A DNA stretch of 34,571 nt. It comes from Saprospiraceae bacterium (GTDB taxonomy: Bacteria; Bacteroidota; Bacteroidia; Chitinophagales; Saprospiraceae). The notes beneath the pieces were generated by a model. That model was not told where the DNA came from, did not search any database, and saw only the letters and a list, made by a program, of their open reading frames with translations. The translations under genes and the position numbers were made by a program. Below are positions 7,917 to 15,767 of this stretch, one piece after another. Numbering within the stretch: the first letter of the stretch is position 1; each line of letters begins with the position of its first letter. The stretch lies in contig JAGTVA010000114.1 in the NCBI GenBank assembly GCA_018224445.1, positions 1 through 34,571 of the forward strand, read 5' to 3'.

Positions 7917-8642
7917 ATGGAAGAAATCAAACCCTACCGGGAAGAGGGCGGAAAAAAACAACAGGTTGCAAAAATGTTTGACAACATCGCCTGGAAGTAC
8001 GATCTTCTCAATCGTTTACTCTCGCTCGGCATCGATAGAAGATGGAGAAAGAAAGCCATTTCCCTATTGGACCACGACCGTCCTGGGCTGGTGTTGGATG
8101 CAGCGACCGGGACCGCAGACGTCGCTATTGAAATTGCGGAGCGCATGCCGGATGCCAAAGTAATTGGCGTGGATATATCCACCAAAATGCTGGAAATAGG
8201 GAAAAGCAAAATTGCCAAAAAGAATTTGGAGAAAAATATTGAGTTGGCCTATGGAGACTCAGAATCCCTCGACTATCCGGACAATCACTTCGATGCGGTA
8301 ACGGTAGCTTTTGGGGTGAGAAATTTTGAAAATTTAGAAAAGGGGCTGAGGGAAATTTACCGCGTAGTAAAGCCTGGTGGGACCACCGTAATACTGGAAT
8401 TCTCAAAGCCGAGAAGATTTCCTCTCAAGCAATCGTTCAACCTGTATTTTAAACACATACTCCCCACCATCGGTAAACTCACCTCCAAAGACCCCCGCGC
8501 TTATAAATATTTATACGAATCTGTACAAGCTTTTCCGGATTACGAGCGTTTCCTCTCTGTTCTCAGGGAGGTAGGATATAAAAAAAGCGAATATATAATA
8601 TTAACAGCAGGTATTTGTTGTATTTATAAAGCACAAAAATAA
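7917..8642 (+). CDS. ubiE: Demethylmenaquinone methyltransferase (UbiE/MenG)
   Basis: The enzyme transfers a methyl group from SAM to demethylmenaquinone, the last step of menaquinone synthesis. The 241 residues begin MEEIKPYREEGGKKQQVAKM. The family signature VAKMFDNIAWKYDLLNRLLSLGID is in the first 40 residues, the SAM-binding motif I DAATGTADVA is at about 61-70, and FGVRNFENLEKGL is near 131-143. The frame is open back to 7812, but the extra 35 residues are not family-like and a -7 box lies inside them, so the ATG at 7917 was chosen. It precedes porT by about 86 bp, the same gene pair seen in many Bacteroidota. Confidence 0.95.
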   Translation: MEEIKPYREEGGKKQQVAKMFDNIAWKYDLLNRLLSLGIDRRWRKKAISLLDHDRPGLVLDAATGTADVAIEIAERMPDAKVIGVDISTKMLEIGKSKIAKKNLEKNIELAYGDSESLDYPDNHFDAVTVAFGVRNFENLEKGLREIYRVVKPGGTTVILEFSKPRRFPLKQSFNLYFKHILPTIGKLTSKDPRAYKYLYESVQAFPDYERFLSVLREVGYKKSEYIILTAGICCIYKAQK

Positions 8643-8728
8643 ACCCGCCTGGAATGTGGGATAAAAAGAGGCAGTAAGAGGGGAAGTTCCCTTTCAAAGT
8701 CTCAGGTTAATTGTTTAAAAAATTATCC

Positions 8729-9433
8729 ATGAATTGTTTAAGATTATTTGGATTCCTGTTATTGGGATTCTTTTTGACTACTGAAATGCAAGCGCAAACC
8801 TTGCAGAATTACAATTTCAATCAATTTCAGAACCGCCCGTACTACTTTGGAATCTCGTTGGGATACAACAGTTCCAATTTTAAGATTAGCCATTCTACCG
8901 ATTTTATAAAAAACGACTCCTACCGCCTCACCGAGGCCATCAATGGACCGGGTTTTGAAATTGGGGTCATCGGAAATTTAAAATTTGGAGACTATTTCGA
9001 TTTCAGAATGGTTCCCACTTTTGTTTTTACTGAAAGAACCATACAGTACACCGCAGTGAACAGCGACGATACCCACACTGAAAGGCTGGAGTCGGTTTTT
9101 GTAGAAATACCATTCCTCCTCAGGTTTAAATCTCATCCGTACAAGGATAAGAGATTTTACGTGATCGCAGGGGTTAAATACAATTACGATCTGCAAAATA
9201 ACTCGCGAACCAGACAGGCGGAAAACATTATTCAGATATCTCCTCACGATTATCAGGCAGTAGCAGGTTTTGGAATGCAGATATTCCTGCCCTATTTTAT
9301 CCTATCGCCTCAGATTACTTTTTCCCATGGCCTGAGCAACTCCTTAATCATAAACAAATCACTGGAGGAGGCCTCTGTGCTCGAAAAAATCCTCTCCAGG
9401 ACCATTAGCTTTTCCATTTTATTCGAGGGTTAG
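8729..9433 (+). CDS. porT: Type IX secretion protein PorT/SprT family
   Basis: PorT is an outer-membrane-associated beta-barrel protein needed for type IX secretion and, in gliders, surface motility. The 234-residue product has a signal peptide (MNCLRLFGFLLLGFFLTTEMQAQ), then an eight-strand-like porin fold with alternating hydrophobic segments (YYFGISLGYNSSNFKI, FEIGVIGNLKFGDYFDFRMVPTFVFTERTIQY, VEIPFLLRFKSHPYKDKRFYVIAGVKYNYDL). The position directly after ubiE is the usual porT location in Bacteroidota and strengthens the call. The ATG at 8729 gives a cleaner signal peptide than the in-frame TTG at 8711. The end overlaps the convergent acpH-like gene by 29 bp. Confidence 0.82.
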   Translation: MNCLRLFGFLLLGFFLTTEMQAQTLQNYNFNQFQNRPYYFGISLGYNSSNFKISHSTDFIKNDSYRLTEAINGPGFEIGVIGNLKFGDYFDFRMVPTFVFTERTIQYTAVNSDDTHTERLESVFVEIPFLLRFKSHPYKDKRFYVIAGVKYNYDLQNNSRTRQAENIIQISPHDYQAVAGFGMQIFLPYFILSPQITFSHGLSNSLIINKSLEEASVLEKILSRTISFSILFEG

Positions 9434-10016
9434 AAAGCCCGAGTTCATCCTCCTGAAGCACTTGCCTCATTTCGTTTATAAAAAAATTAAATTCACTGTC
9501 TAATAGCCCCCGATTCCGGTGGTATATGTCCAATACCATCTCTACCTCCAGAGTAGGTACTATTTTTTGAGACAATTTATTAAAAACACGAATCAACCCC
9601 TCCCGGCTTTTATACACATCCAACCACTGATTTTGCGCCATTCTGCTTATGTTACTTTGGGCGGGTTGTGGAAGTTGATCGGACTGATCTAAAATACCCC
9701 TGTAAATTGAATTCAAATACCCCGAATATGAGTCCTCGAATAGTTTTTTCCAATGTAGGGCTATGAGGTGATCGATAAATACATCTAAAATCACCGGACT
9801 GTATTTTGAAAAATGAGGTCTGAAGCATTGGACCATCCTCCTGAAGTGCACATTATTGTCGGTAGTGGTATCTATAAACCGATGCAACCTCACTCCCTTC
9901 AATACCTTCTCCTCCAATAGGGGATGAAATCGGTTTTTCAACATATCTCCGGCCAAATTTCCCAGCGTTATTTCGTCGTCCTTTGGTGAGAATACCGCAT
10001 GTCCAAGGTAATTCAA
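9405..10016 (-). CDS. acpH: Acyl-carrier-protein phosphodiesterase (AcpH/DUF479 family)
   Basis: AcpH removes the 4'-phosphopantetheine arm from holo-ACP and is a metal-dependent HD-type hydrolase. The 203 residues carry the family pattern: MNYLGHAVFS at the N-terminus, LGNLAGDML at about 18-26, GVRLHRFIDTTTD near 41-53 and DVFIDHLIALHW near 77-88, which supply the His/Asp metal ligands. The start is TTG: an in-frame TAA lies only three codons upstream and the homologous N-terminus begins exactly here. It converges on porT with a 29-bp overlap, so the two genes probably limit each other's 3' ends. Confidence 0.88.
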   Translation of the reverse strand: MNYLGHAVFSPKDDEITLGNLAGDMLKNRFHPLLEEKVLKGVRLHRFIDTTTDNNVHFRRMVQCFRPHFSKYSPVILDVFIDHLIALHWKKLFEDSYSGYLNSIYRGILDQSDQLPQPAQSNISRMAQNQWLDVYKSREGLIRVFNKLSQKIVPTLEVEMVLDIYHRNRGLLDSEFNFFINEMRQVLQEDELGLSNPRIKWKS

Positions 10017-10092
10017 TTTGTTTTATTTTATATTTAAAAAGTTCAATCTAGCATTCTTATAACAGTTTAAATTTTTTAGTTGTTAAATTTCT

Positions 10093-10390
10093 TTATATAA
10101 ATTCTTTACAAATAATATAATTGTGCTGACTTGAATTATTTAGGTTACTTTTTGCCTGTCCCCAAGCGGCCAATATGTATTCGATAATCACTTTTGAAGT
10201 ACCCAAAAGCATCCTTTGAAAATAATCTACCTCGCTGTAATACTAAACTTCAATGATGATTAATTCACCTCGATCATTATCGCAAAGCAGGTCTAATTGA
10301 TTGTGCCGGTCACTTTCGTCGGTTTTGATGCTTTCCGACTCCAGCAGGCTTTGAATCGCCACATCCTGCATCAATAAATCTAACAAAAAA
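10093..10390 (-). pseudogene. Remnant of a PD-(D/E)XK nuclease family transposase (Rpn-like)
   Basis: Read on the minus strand from 10390, the frame gives GFLLDLLMQDVAIQSLLES, then an NQLDLLC segment and GELIIIEV, a TAG at 10245-10243, then SEVDYFQRMLLGTSKVIIEYI before the match fades. The pattern D-LL-x-GELIIIEVQ-x-YF-RML-GTSK-I-EYI is characteristic of PD-(D/E)XK/Rpn-type recombination-promoting nucleases. The TAG replaces the Q expected in the catalytic E-x-Q (CAG to TAG), so the fragment is dead. Both the N-terminal start and the C-terminal half are missing. It abuts the MITE-like element at 10404. Confidence 0.6.
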
Positions 10391-10391
10391 C

Positions 10392-10439
10392 CCTCTAACC
10401 ACAATTATTCATGAGAACTGCGTCAGGAAAGGTTAGAGG
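10392..10439. repeat. 9-bp perfect inverted repeat at the edge of the MITE-like element
   Basis: CCTCTAACC (10392-10400) is the reverse complement of GGTTAGAGG (10431-10439), with a 30-base loop that contains the left end of the MITE-like element. It can form a stable hairpin but has no following T tract, so it is not a typical terminator. Confidence 0.5.
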
Positions 10440-10555
10440 CCGCTTCGACAGTCGCATTTCGACGGCGCTTGTTTCGGCAGCGCTTGTTTCGGCTCAGTAC
10501 ATCGTATTTATGAACTTATGTAGCCTTGTAATAAAAGCCCTCATGAATAATCCGA
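10404..10555. mobile_element. MITE-like element, copy B (short)
   Basis: The ends are perfect 12-bp inverted repeats, ATTATTCATGAG (10404-10415) and CTCATGAATAAT (10540-10551). Both ends match the larger element at 23202-23551 well beyond these 12 bp. Reversed, 10502-10555 aligns over about 50 bases with 23206-23260 (shared GGATTATTCATGA, AGGC-ACAT and TTCATAAAT blocks). The stretch 10404-10436 aligns with the reverse of the other end of that element (shared AAAGGTTAG). The copy is inverted relative to 23202-23551. It has no ORF. The interior is a 15-bp tandem repeat rather than the palindromic insert of the other copy. Confidence 0.6.
10442..10495. repeat. 15-bp tandem repeat inside MITE-like copy B
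   Basis: Two near-identical 15-bp units (TTTCGACGGCGCTTG at 10457-10471 and TTTCGGCAGCGCTTG at 10472-10486) are flanked by a degenerate unit before and a partial unit after, about 3.5 units in all. GC content is well above the surrounding DNA. No protein is encoded. Confidence 0.55.
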
Positions 10556-10689
10556 GCTAAGTTATCAAAATGGCTTTCTACCTTAACAGTCTTTTAATGG
10601 TCCATTCAAAGCTAACCAACGTTCTTTTTATCTGTTTAAATTTGTTTGTGAACCATTGACTGCCGACGAGAAATTTGCCAACCCGCCCG

Positions 10690-10960
10690 CTTTTAGGCTG
10701 ACCCACCCTCTTCGAGGTTCGGTCATTTGGAGATCCCCCGGATCTCCATCCTTTGGAACCATTCCCTCACTCACTTGAAGGTCCCCCGGAGCCAACCCTC
10801 CCACTATCGTGGTTCACTCTCTTGGAGGTTCCTCGGAGCTAGCCCACCCACTGTCGTGGTTCTCTCACTGGAATATCCCATGGATCTTCAGCCTCTGGGA
10901 TTGTTGGTTCACCTTTCAGGGTCGTTCGTTCACCCTTCGGGTACGTTCGCTCATAGGCCG
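10690..10960. repeat. Degenerate tandem repeat, unit about 47 bp
   Basis: Units begin GGTTC (or a variant) at 10716, 10761, 10811, 10858 and 10906, i.e. spacings of 45-50 bp. The shared core is CTTGGAGGTTCCTCGGAGC followed by a CCCACCCACTGTCGT-type linker. The first unit holds a perfect hairpin, GGAGATCC-CCC-GGATCTCC (10729-10747). The last unit decays into shorter GTTCG/CACCCTTCGGGT-like repeats. A 100-codon frame crosses the repeat (10727-11029) but looks like a by-product of the repeat composition. Confidence 0.55.
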
Positions 10961-11029
10961 TTTCAGCCGGCAATCTTTCTCTTATCACCTAAGATAAGGA
11001 AAAAATACTATTCTGCTAAATCAGTATAA

Positions 11030-11399
11030 GATTTATTGTCTCAGGATACATAAAAACAGTAACTTCCAGCCCAGTTACATTCCACACTGATCAACCCATT
11101 TTGTGCTAAATACAGCTTATTCTTTCCTCTAAATTTACCTGTGAAACTTGAAATAATTTTTTCCTCCCCCAGAGTTTTTCACCTTTTTACCTCACCGTTC
11201 ATCCTACTGCAATTTTACCCCTATCAATACCCGGGCCGGATTGTGTTATTCTGCACCGAAATAAAATTGTTCCTTCTAAATTCTATCTTTGCAGTAAAAA
11301 AAATCTTCTAAAACCAGTCTTGGCCTCTCAAGTACAAAGAGAGTACCGGCTTACTTTAGATTTTTTTCGTCAGCAAATACTGGTAATAAAAAATAGAAA
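11030..11399. promoter_or_regulatory. hutI upstream region with -7 box at 11284-11291
   Basis: This stretch has no gene. TATCTTTG at 11284-11291 matches the Bacteroidota -7 consensus exactly. The nearest TTG upstream is only 14 bp away, so the -33 element is unclear. Transcription from here would give a leader of about 100 nt before the hutI ATG at 11400. No riboswitch fold was recognised. Confidence 0.4.
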
Positions 11400-12647
11400 A
11401 TGAAAAGTAAAAAATTATATACCCACATCGGGAAACTGATTCAGGTCCGGGAAGGACTTAAAGGGCCGCTGAAAGGAAATGAAATGGCCGAATTGCCGTA
11501 TATGGAACAGGCTTGGTTGCTGGTTGAAAACGGAAAAATAGCAGATTACGGGAAAATGCGTGACAAACCGGGTGTTGGAGAAGCGGAGGAGATAGACCTG
11601 AAGGGCCGAATAGTTTTGCCGTCATGGGTGGATTCTCATACGCATATCGTCTATGCTCAAAGCCGGGAGGAGGAGTTCGTAATGCGGATTAAGGGCCGGA
11701 CCTATGAGGAAATAGCTGAAAGCGGAGGGGGGATACTAAACTCGGCCATTAAATTGAGAAAAACAGCGGAAAGCGAGTTGTACGAATCGGCTGAAAAAAG
11801 GTTATTGGAAGTGATATCTCTTGGTACGGGAGCCATAGAGATCAAGAGTGGATACGGATTGGACACTGAGAGCGAACTCAAAATGCTACGCGTCATAAAG
11901 AAATTAAAGGAAAATTATCCCGGAATTCCCATTAAAAGTACCTTTCTGGGTGCCCATGCAATACCCGCAGAATATAAAAACAGGAGATCGGAATTTATTG
12001 AGCTAGTCATTGGTGAAATGATCCCGCAGGTGGCTGCTGAAAAACTTGCAGATTACTGCGATGTGTTTTGTGAAAGGGGCTTTTTTACCGTGGAGGAAAC
12101 GGATCAAATACTCAAAGCTGCTGCCAAATACGGAATGAGGGCAAAAGTCCACGCCAACGAGTTGGCCCTTTCGGGGGGAGTCCAGGTAGGTGTAAAAAAC
12201 CGCGCAGTTTCAGTGGATCATTTGGAGTGTATGGGAGAGGAGGAAATCGAATCCCTAAAAAACTCCGATACCATCGCTACCCTATTGCCCTCCACTGCCT
12301 TTTTCCTGGACCTGGAATACGCCCCCGGCAGAAGGCTTATCGACGAGGGACTTCCGGTAGCGCTCGCATCGGATTACAACCCGGGATCCACACCCTCCGG
12401 CAGAATACCACTGGTACTTTCGCTGGCCTGTATAAAAATGAAAATGACTCCGCAGGAGGCCATCAACGCAGCTACCATCAATGGAGCCTATGCCATGGAG
12501 GTAGCAGATCGGTGCGGTAGCATTACCAAAGGGAAACAGGCCAATCTGATATTTTTAAAAGAGGTACCCTCCCTGAATTTTTTACCCTATGCCTTCGGAT
12601 CAGATTGGATTGATCAGGTGATTGTAAATGGGAAGAGGGTCCATTGA
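11400..12647 (+). CDS. hutI: Imidazolonepropionase
   Basis: HutI hydrolyses 4-imidazolone-5-propanoate to N-formimino-L-glutamate, the third step of histidine degradation. The 415 residues form an amidohydrolase-fold metalloenzyme. The metal ligands H80 and H82 are in DSHTHIVY. GAIEIKSGYGLD near 142-153, KVHANEL (H251) and VDHLECM near 273-279 follow, then ASDYNPGSTPSG near 324-335 with the catalytic Asp. These are the characteristic HutI signatures. No hutH, hutU or formiminoglutamase gene lies in the window, so the pathway partners are elsewhere. The gene stands alone, between a repeat island and the SprB genes. Confidence 0.96.
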   Translation: MKSKKLYTHIGKLIQVREGLKGPLKGNEMAELPYMEQAWLLVENGKIADYGKMRDKPGVGEAEEIDLKGRIVLPSWVDSHTHIVYAQSREEEFVMRIKGRTYEEIAESGGGILNSAIKLRKTAESELYESAEKRLLEVISLGTGAIEIKSGYGLDTESELKMLRVIKKLKENYPGIPIKSTFLGAHAIPAEYKNRRSEFIELVIGEMIPQVAAEKLADYCDVFCERGFFTVEETDQILKAAAKYGMRAKVHANELALSGGVQVGVKNRAVSVDHLECMGEEEIESLKNSDTIATLLPSTAFFLDLEYAPGRRLIDEGLPVALASDYNPGSTPSGRIPLVLSLACIKMKMTPQEAINAATINGAYAMEVADRCGSITKGKQANLIFLKEVPSLNFLPYAFGSDWIDQVIVNGKRVH

Positions 12648-13099
12648 AAAAAATGGGCTTTGTCATTGAGACTTATTTGGAAAAAAAGTCCTTGCGCTGG
12701 TAGTTTAGGGTAAAGGTAAACCAAGGGTGGTGGTGAAAATTTCTAATTTAACTAATTGCCAACCCTCAGGCAGCCATTTGTATCCCTTATGCGGTCTTCT
12801 CAACAAATTCATATAATCTCACGGGGGTAGGAAACAGTCCAGGGTCGTAAATTTTAAGGTGCTTTACTTATGAAATGAATAATCCTTTATAAATTCACCG
12901 TAAGAAACCAAATGTTCAGAAAACTTTAACAGGCAAAAAGTATAAAATATAAATCATCTTATATAAATTATTGCAATTCGTTTAATTATTTGCTTACTTT
13001 TGCCTCAGTTTTAGTTGTAAAAAAGCATGGGCAATGGCCGCACAAGACCATATTTAAAAAATTGACTAACAATATTTTAAACATTCAAAAAACAATACA
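12648..13099 (+). promoter_or_regulatory. Upstream region of the first SprB-repeat gene with -33/-7 promoter at 12970-13002
   Basis: The region is otherwise gene-free. TACTTTTG at 12995-13002 matches the -7 consensus TAnnTTTG, and ATTG at 12970-12973 sits at the -33 position with a 21-bp spacer. The predicted start point, near 13008, leaves a leader of about 90 nt before the ATG at 13100. Confidence 0.5.
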
Positions 13100-15604
13100 A
13101 TGAATAAGAATTCCTTTACACTGATTTTTACCACCATTTGTTTTTTTCTCACACTTCCCCACTTTTCAGCATTAGCCCAATCAGATGACGACGTTCATTT
13201 CTATATTGAAGAGGCTACTGTTGCCATGGGTGAGGGAGTTTGTCTGACAATCAGCGTGACCAATTTTGAAGATATTGTATCCACTCAAGCCTCCCTACAG
13301 TTCAATCCCTTTCTACTCCAATTTGATTCCATTTCAGCTCCGGCTCCTGAATTGAATTTATCCGAGAATAGTTTTGGGTTTGACTTTGTGGAACAGGGCC
13401 ACCTGAGATTTAATTTTTTCGACGCCAGTAATCCCTATACATTAGAGGACAGCAGCAGTATGTTTTCAGTTTGCTTTACTGCAATAGGAGAACCCGGGGC
13501 TTTTGCTCATGTAAACCTAGGTGACTTCCCGATAGAGGTGGAAATCATAAAAGAAATAGACAATGAGTTTGTAGAAATTGGCTACAGCCTTGAGAATGGA
13601 GGGGTTTCAATTGAGCAGCCCGAGTCTTTCCAATACTACACCAGAAGTTGTGCGACTGATACACTTGAAAATGACGGACAGCTCAGCTTTACTTTTTTTG
13701 CTGACAGCAGCTTTTTTCCACTACTTCTGGAATACTCTCATTTGACAGATACCAACAGCACAGGAATCGTCCAGGTTTCTCAAGCGGAGAGTGAGGCAAC
13801 CATAGGTGATTTACCCCCGGGAGATATAGTTTATACTCTCAGTTATTCGGGAGGAATTCTTTCCTCGGACACGGCCACCGTTTACGATTTTGAATCGGTA
13901 ACCACTTCATTCACAGTGGAAAACCCCTCTTGTCACGACACTTCTGATGGTGCTATAGAAATCGAGGTCAACAATCCCGACAGCATTTTCTATTTTGGCA
14001 GTTGGGGGAATCAAACTCTTTTTCAAGAGCGATTGGAGGGACTTTCCAACGGGGTTTACTACCACTTTTTGACTGAGCAGGGCGGCTGCGAGAGAATTGA
14101 TACCGTTGAACTCTTTACTTCGGAAATCACCCTTACCGCAGAAAAAGAAAACAATTCCTGTCCCGGAGACTCGCTCGGACTAATAACAGCTTCTGCCGCA
14201 GGAGGAACCCCCTTTGCGGGCAACACCTATGAATATACCTGGGAAAATGGACAAATGCAAACCACCATCAATGCCCTCAGACAAAACCTGGTCAGCGGTA
14301 CTTATTTTTTAACCGTCGAGGACCGTAACGGATGTAGTATAGACCGCGAATTTGATATAATCAATGAATTCGAGCTGGTTATTGAGTCCCTGTCTATTGA
14401 ACACGTAGGTTGCGAAGGAATAAATCTGGGTTCTGCCTCTTTTGAAGTATCCTATAGCCACCTGGCTGATACTCCCGGGTTCACCTACTCACTAAACGAC
14501 ACTTCCGCAACTGTTCAGGTGGACAGCAATACTATCAGCATTGCCGAATTAAACGGCGGCACCTACACCCTGATAGTAACTGATACCCTCAATGGGATGT
14601 GCAGTGCTGAATACAATTTCACCATATTGGAGGCAGACACTCTTTTATCAGTAACTGCTGTGGCCGTGGTAGATGAGACCTGCCAAGGGGATTCGGATGG
14701 GTTTATTGAAATCGCGGTATCCGGTGGACTTCCCGATGGAGATGGAAATTATACTTTTGAATGGAATACCGGAAGCGATCAACCCGCAATCGATAGTCTA
14801 TTGCCGGGAGATTACAGCGTTACAGTCAGCGATATTGTCGGTTGTGAAGAGGTACTGGAATTTTCTATTGGAACTACCCTCCCCCCCTCAGTCGATTTAA
14901 CAGAGTCCAATGATCCGACTTGTTTTGGTGAGACCAATGGTAGTATCCTCGTTGAGGTCACTGAAGGAACCGGTGGCTCCCCTGAAATTGTGTGGAATAC
15001 GGGTGAACAGAGTACCTTACTCACTGATCTCGGACCGGGATCTTATCAAGTGATAGTCACAGATAGTGTGGGTTGCTCCGACCAATTGGAAGTCAGCCTG
15101 ACCGAACCGGATTCCATTGTACTCACTGCAGAGATAGTTGATGAAAGCACTTCCGGATCAGAGGATGGAAGCATTACTTTAACGGTCGAAGGCGGAACCG
15201 GATCCTTTTCTTATGATTGGAGTACAGGTGATTCAGAGGCGAGTTTATCAAATTTAGAAGGCGGTGAATATTGCGTTACGGTAATGGATGCGAATGGTTG
15301 TACAGCCAGTGCGTGTTACGAGGTTGAGATAACTACCTCCACCAGAAACCTGTCGGAATTTATAGGAGTTGAAACTTATCCCAACCCTACTAAATCTGAG
15401 TTAATAATAACTTTAGATAACCACCAATTCGAATTGAGAGCCATTGAAATTATCGCTTTGGACGGTTCACTTGTAAGGTCGATCAGGCAGGATTTCACCG
15501 AAGAGATAACGCTTCAATTGGGAGACCTGAGTGCCGGTCAATATTATGTGCGATTGAGATTTAATGAGGGCACTGTAGTTAAGCCCATTGGCGTTATAAA
15601 ATAA
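13100..15604 (+). CDS. Secreted SprB-repeat protein with cohesin-like domain and type A T9SS sorting tail
   Basis: This 834-residue protein is predicted to be exported through Sec and then the type IX system. A signal peptide spans about 1-27 (ends SALAQ). Residues ~32-175 resemble a cohesin fold (VAMGEGVCLTISVTNFEDI, ASLQFNPFLLQFDSI, GHLRFNFFDA, SMFSVCFTAIGEPG). About five SprB-type repeats follow from ~275 to 745, each with C-x-DG-I at the front and a G-Y-V-V-D-GC end; the last (near 683) has lost its first Cys. The tail from ~760 (YPNPTKSELIITL ... LSAGQYYVRLRFNEG) is the Por secretion-system C-terminal domain. It probably acts at the cell surface in adhesion; the ligand is unknown. The next gene encodes a similar, larger protein. 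Confidence 0.85.
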   Translation: MNKNSFTLIFTTICFFLTLPHFSALAQSDDDVHFYIEEATVAMGEGVCLTISVTNFEDIVSTQASLQFNPFLLQFDSISAPAPELNLSENSFGFDFVEQGHLRFNFFDASNPYTLEDSSSMFSVCFTAIGEPGAFAHVNLGDFPIEVEIIKEIDNEFVEIGYSLENGGVSIEQPESFQYYTRSCATDTLENDGQLSFTFFADSSFFPLLLEYSHLTDTNSTGIVQVSQAESEATIGDLPPGDIVYTLSYSGGILSSDTATVYDFESVTTSFTVENPSCHDTSDGAIEIEVNNPDSIFYFGSWGNQTLFQERLEGLSNGVYYHFLTEQGGCERIDTVELFTSEITLTAEKENNSCPGDSLGLITASAAGGTPFAGNTYEYTWENGQMQTTINALRQNLVSGTYFLTVEDRNGCSIDREFDIINEFELVIESLSIEHVGCEGINLGSASFEVSYSHLADTPGFTYSLNDTSATVQVDSNTISIAELNGGTYTLIVTDTLNGMCSAEYNFTILEADTLLSVTAVAVVDETCQGDSDGFIEIAVSGGLPDGDGNYTFEWNTGSDQPAIDSLLPGDYSVTVSDIVGCEEVLEFSIGTTLPPSVDLTESNDPTCFGETNGSILVEVTEGTGGSPEIVWNTGEQSTLLTDLGPGSYQVIVTDSVGCSDQLEVSLTEPDSIVLTAEIVDESTSGSEDGSITLTVEGGTGSFSYDWSTGDSEASLSNLEGGEYCVTVMDANGCTASACYEVEITTSTRNLSEFIGVETYPNPTKSELIITLDNHQFELRAIEIIALDGSLVRSIRQDFTEEITLQLGDLSAGQYYVRLRFNEGTVVKPIGVIK

Positions 15605-15648
15605 ATTAGATTGCAATGAAATGCAGTAAGTAAATATAGATTCGAATA

Positions 15649-15691
15649 GGAGACGCTGTGTTCAAAAATAGAATTTGACTACAGCGTCTCC
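15649..15691. terminator. Long intergenic hairpin between the two SprB-repeat genes
   Basis: Bases 15649-15666 pair with 15674-15691 at 16 of 18 positions, including a perfect 11-bp GGAGACGCTGT/ACAGCGTCTCC base, around a 7-base loop. Only four T follow (GGTTTTAAC), so it is a weak intrinsic terminator. It could instead be a partial terminator or a 3'-end stabiliser that sets the expression ratio of the two genes. Confidence 0.5.
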
Positions 15692-15767
15692 GGTTTTAAC
15701 TCAGAGATCAAATTATTTGATCATCCAAGCCCGCTGAATAAATTTGCGGGTTATTAAAATAACATTG

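Noticed and set aside
10727-11029. 100-codon plus-strand frame
   Set aside because: It lies almost wholly within the degenerate 47-bp repeat, has Ser/Pro/Leu-rich repetitive composition and no family resemblance.
12717-12821. 34-codon minus-strand frame beginning MNLLRRPHKGYKW
   Set aside because: Short, without family resemblance; a frame of this length is expected by chance.
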